9,602 bases of DNA from Syntrophomonadaceae bacterium (GTDB lineage Bacteria; Bacillota_D; Dethiobacteria; DTU022): positions 1 through 9,602 of the forward strand of contig PWUG01000413.1 of the NCBI GenBank assembly GCA_003562605.1, given 5' to 3'. Below the pieces are notes generated by a model, which saw only the letters and a program-made list of their open reading frames with translations, ran no database searches and had not been told where the DNA came from. Shown here piece by piece: positions 7,292-9,602 of the stretch. Each line of letters opens with the position of its first letter. Positions within the stretch are counted from its first letter, which is position 1. Position numbers and translations under genes: made by a program.

Positions 7292-8314
7292 ATGAATGAA
7301 CTGATTTTAATAGAAGCTGCGGGCAGCAATTATGATATCGGTTATAGGGTTGGAAAAAGCGCGCGGACTTTAATCTTAAGATCCATAGATAGTTACCGTA
7401 AAAGTCTCCTTAATGAAGGATGGAAGGGCTCCTGGATTTTACCGGATGGCTATCTTGAGGCGGCTTATGAAGCTTTCCCTCACTTCGTAGAAGAACTGCA
7501 GGGAATGGCTGATGGATCAGGCGCCAGCTTTAATGATCTCTTTTTCCTCAATGCCCTGGAAGAAGCCCTTGAAATTAAACCGCCGTCGGCCTGTTCCACT
7601 GTAGGGGTATCCTCACCTAATGGTGTATGGCTTGGACATAATGAAGACTGGTATGTGGATGATGCTGATGCGGTTGTTGTAATCTATGCCCGCCCAAAAG
7701 GCAAACCGTCTTTTATCAGTGTAACATCAGCTCCATTCCTGTCGGCAGTCGGCATGAACGAAGCCGGCCTGGCTCAGGGGGTAAACAGCCTTACGGCAAT
7801 CGACTGCAGGGTGGGAGTGCCGCGTATGTTTGCGGCAAGAGCAGTGTTGGAATCTGAGTCGGTTAGTGAAGCAATAAAAGCTGCTACTCCAGCCAATAGG
7901 GCAGGAGGGTATAACTTCCTGCTGGCGCATGCAGATGGTGAAATCGGCAACCTGGAGACATCAGCCTGTGCTGAAATGTATATGCCTGCTGAGAAGTTCG
8001 TTTATCATACCAACCACTACACCAACCCTCTGTTAAAACACCTTGGAAAAGAAATAGATGAGCATTCATTAACCCGTTACCGGCGCCTTGAAGAACTTGG
8101 GAAGATATTACCGAAAGACCCCGGGCATATTCAAGACCTGTCCGTAATATTTTGCGACCATAAAAACAGGCCGCTTTCTATATGCAGGCATGCTGAAGAA
8201 CAGAAGGGGAATGACGGAACAATTTTCTCAGTAATTTTTAATCTTAAACTTTTTAAGGCATGGGTTGCTGTCGGCAATCCATGTGATAACATATATAATG
8301 AGGTTAAAATATGA
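7292..8314 (+). CDS. C45 family Ntn hydrolase (acyl-CoA:6-aminopenicillanate acyltransferase-like)
   Basis: A 340-residue protein with the layout of peptidase family C45/AAT-like Ntn hydrolases. An N-terminal helical part ends at Ala100. Cys101 of SACSTVG is the predicted nucleophile and self-cleavage point, giving chains of about 100 and 240 residues. GHNEDW at 115-120, the GMNEAGL turn at 154-160, GYNFLLAHADG at 206-216 and TNHYT at 240-244 are also family-like, as is the C-terminal VAVGNPC at 325-331. In the fungal enzyme cleavage is Gly102-Cys103; here the preceding residue is Ala. Bacterial members usually hydrolyse or transfer acyl groups on amides rather than make penicillins. No signal peptide is seen. 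It begins 8 bases after the gingipain-like gene with a poor ribosome binding site, suggesting translational coupling. Actual substrate is unknown. Confidence 0.9.
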   Translation: MNELILIEAAGSNYDIGYRVGKSARTLILRSIDSYRKSLLNEGWKGSWILPDGYLEAAYEAFPHFVEELQGMADGSGASFNDLFFLNALEEALEIKPPSACSTVGVSSPNGVWLGHNEDWYVDDADAVVVIYARPKGKPSFISVTSAPFLSAVGMNEAGLAQGVNSLTAIDCRVGVPRMFAARAVLESESVSEAIKAATPANRAGGYNFLLAHADGEIGNLETSACAEMYMPAEKFVYHTNHYTNPLLKHLGKEIDEHSLTRYRRLEELGKILPKDPGHIQDLSVIFCDHKNRPLSICRHAEEQKGNDGTIFSVIFNLKLFKAWVAVGNPCDNIYNEVKI

Positions 8315-8320
8315 AAAGTT

Positions 8321-8325
8321 GGTGA
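8321..8325 (+). promoter_or_regulatory. Candidate ribosome binding site for the M20 amidohydrolase
   Basis: GGTGA at 8321-8325 is 8 bases before ATG 8334. Competing in-frame ATGs at 8298 and 8325 have no good purine tract at a proper distance. This is a modest site, so the start remains uncertain. Confidence 0.4.
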
Positions 8326-8333
8326 TGCCTGAA

Positions 8334-9503
8334 ATGAGCGGACACGAAGCATTACATCTGAAGATTGAAGAGGAAAAGAGCAAACTGGTGGAAATGGCCC
8401 GGGCCATTCATAAAAACCCTGAAATTGGTGGGGAAGAAGTTTTTGCCGCCGAGCTAATAACGGGTTACCTTGAAGAGCAGGGCTTTAAAGTCTGGCGGGG
8501 AGTCGGCGGCCTGAAGACAGCTTTTATGGCCAGTATAGGTGAAGAAGGTTTTCATATCGGCTTCTGTTCCGAGTATGATGCTTTACCTGATATTGGTCAC
8601 GGCTGCGGACATAACCTGATCGGTATAGCCGGGGTTGCGGCCGGAGTTGCCCTGGCAGCCAGCCTGGGAAAAATACCGGGAAGGGTATCGATTATCGGCA
8701 CCCCTAATGAGGAGGATAAAGGCGGAAAGGTTGATTTGGTTCATACGGGTGTATTTGATGATGTCGATGCTGCATTGATGTTTCATCCGGGCTGTTCAAC
8801 AAGCATTCATGTTGAGTCGTTGGCCTGCAGGGACTATAAATTCATTTTTCACGGCCGCAGTGCTCATGCATCTTGTGACCCCTGGGAAGGACGCAACGCC
8901 CTTGACGGGGTTATTCAGACTTTCAACAGTATCAATGCCCTGCGCCAGTACTTAAAAGATGATGTTCGTATTCACGGTATAATTACTGAGGGCGGCCTGG
9001 CCCCCAATGTTGTGCCTGATCGGGCAGTAGCCGATTTTATCATAAGATCTCGCGACAGCAATTATCTCGATGAAGTGGTTGAAAAGGTTATCGCCTGCGC
9101 CCGCGGGGCAGCTATGTCTACAGGAACGGTGCTGGAGGCTTGTGAATCCGGCCACCCTTATGATGCAATGATCAACAATAACATATTGGCGGATCTTTTT
9201 GCCGAGAGTCTTCCTGAAGCGGGCTATAAGATTGAATCTCCACATCAAGAAGGGCGTGGTTCAATAGATATGGGTAATGTCAGCAGGGTAACACCTTCTA
9301 TCCACCCTGTGGTTGCCATTACCGACCAGTGGATACCCGGTCATACCCGTGAATTTACAGCTCTTTGTGATACAGAAGAGGCTTATGAGGTAATGCTTAC
9401 CGTTGGCCTGGCGATGGCAATTACAGGCCATAAAGTTCTAAACAATACTGATTTACAGCATAAGATAAAAGAGGAATTCGACTCACAGGTAAAGAAGGAT
9501 TAG
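8334..9503 (+). CDS. M20 family metal-dependent amidohydrolase (AbgB/PM20D2-like)
   Basis: A cytoplasmic amide hydrolase of 389 residues counted from ATG 8334. Visible motifs in that numbering: EYDALPDIGHGCGHN at 80-94, with Cys91 and His93 as likely metal ligands, GTPNEED at 122-128 with the catalytic/metal Glu pair, MFHPG at 149-153, SAH at 176-178 of the lid domain, GGLAPNVVPD at 220-229, SIDMGNVS at 310-317, HPVVAITD at 324-331 and HTREF at 337-341. These fit the subgroup containing AbgB (p-aminobenzoyl-glutamate hydrolysis) and PM20D2 (beta-alanyl dipeptides), so an aminoacyl or acyl-amino-acid amide is a reasonable substrate class. In-frame ATGs at 8298 and 8325 and a TTG at 8265 are alternatives; the earlier two would overlap the C45 gene, whose stop is at 8312-8314. 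It likely acts on the products of the upstream enzymes. Confidence 0.92.
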   Translation: MSGHEALHLKIEEEKSKLVEMARAIHKNPEIGGEEVFAAELITGYLEEQGFKVWRGVGGLKTAFMASIGEEGFHIGFCSEYDALPDIGHGCGHNLIGIAGVAAGVALAASLGKIPGRVSIIGTPNEEDKGGKVDLVHTGVFDDVDAALMFHPGCSTSIHVESLACRDYKFIFHGRSAHASCDPWEGRNALDGVIQTFNSINALRQYLKDDVRIHGIITEGGLAPNVVPDRAVADFIIRSRDSNYLDEVVEKVIACARGAAMSTGTVLEACESGHPYDAMINNNILADLFAESLPEAGYKIESPHQEGRGSIDMGNVSRVTPSIHPVVAITDQWIPGHTREFTALCDTEEAYEVMLTVGLAMAITGHKVLNNTDLQHKIKEEFDSQVKKD

Positions 9504-9526
9504 GGATTATTGAAAAGGGTGATCCA

Positions 9527-9602
9527 ATGGCTAAAACTATAATCGAGCAGATCAGGCCCGATTTATTCCGCGCTGAAATTCCACTTCCCCGTAACCCCTT
9601 AA
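9527..9602 (+). CDS. Probable MBL-fold metallohydrolase, N-terminal start (partial)
   Basis: The frame opens at ATG 9527, preceded by AAAGGGTGA at 9514-9522 with good spacing, 23 bases after the M20 stop and with no terminator between. The 25 residues visible read as a short lead, then PDLFRAEIPLPRNPL. A 'lyr-(I/V)-x-IPLP-x-NPLK' start is common in MBL-fold hydrolases, where it forms the first beta strands before the Asn-x-Tyr segment. The HxHxDH metal motif lies beyond the window edge, so this is a resemblance rather than a proof. It appears to continue the operon. Confidence 0.5.
   Translation, partial: MAKTIIEQIRPDLFRAEIPLPRNPL

Noticed and set aside
7292..8314. Reading the C45 gene as a beta-lactam biosynthesis enzyme
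   Set aside because: The name comes from the fungal prototype. No other beta-lactam pathway gene is present, and importer plus amidohydrolase context points to amide breakdown.

Overview
The window reads as a stretch of bacterial chromosome carrying one long, tightly packed, plus-strand gene set. Base composition is moderate, and several genes use TTG or GTG starts behind strong purine-rich ribosome binding sites. That would suit an anaerobic Firmicute of clostridial type. The taxonomic guess rests on style and gene content only and is weak. I see no RNA genes, mobile elements, CRISPR arrays or phage features.

Layout. The first 109 bases hold the C-terminus of a family 5 (peptide-type) extracellular solute-binding protein. 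A 158-base gap follows, with a GC-rich hairpin and short T-run that looks like an intrinsic terminator or attenuator. Next comes a complete Dpp/Opp-type ABC importer core: two permeases (268-1239, 1251-2147) and two ATPases (2147-3115, 3115-4116), joined by short gaps or one-base stop/start overlaps.

The transporter is followed, with no visible terminator, by a hydrolase module. It contains a 1049-residue gingipain-like (peptidase C25, clan CD) protein with no export signal and three C-terminal beta-sandwich-like segments (4134-7283), a C45 Ntn-type amide hydrolase/acyltransferase (7292-8314), and an M20 amidohydrolase of the AbgB/PM20D2 type (about 8334-9503). The first 25 codons of a probable MBL-fold metallohydrolase run off the right edge (9527 onward).

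Working model (inference). The binding protein captures a peptide-like or N-acylated amino compound and the DppBCDF-like core imports it. Intracellular hydrolases with unrelated mechanisms (a Cys/His protease fold, an N-terminal Cys hydrolase and a metal-dependent amidohydrolase) then dismantle it. The most unusual member is the gingipain-like protein. Its family is best known from secreted proteases, yet here it lacks a signal peptide, is rich in cysteines, and sits in an importer operon.
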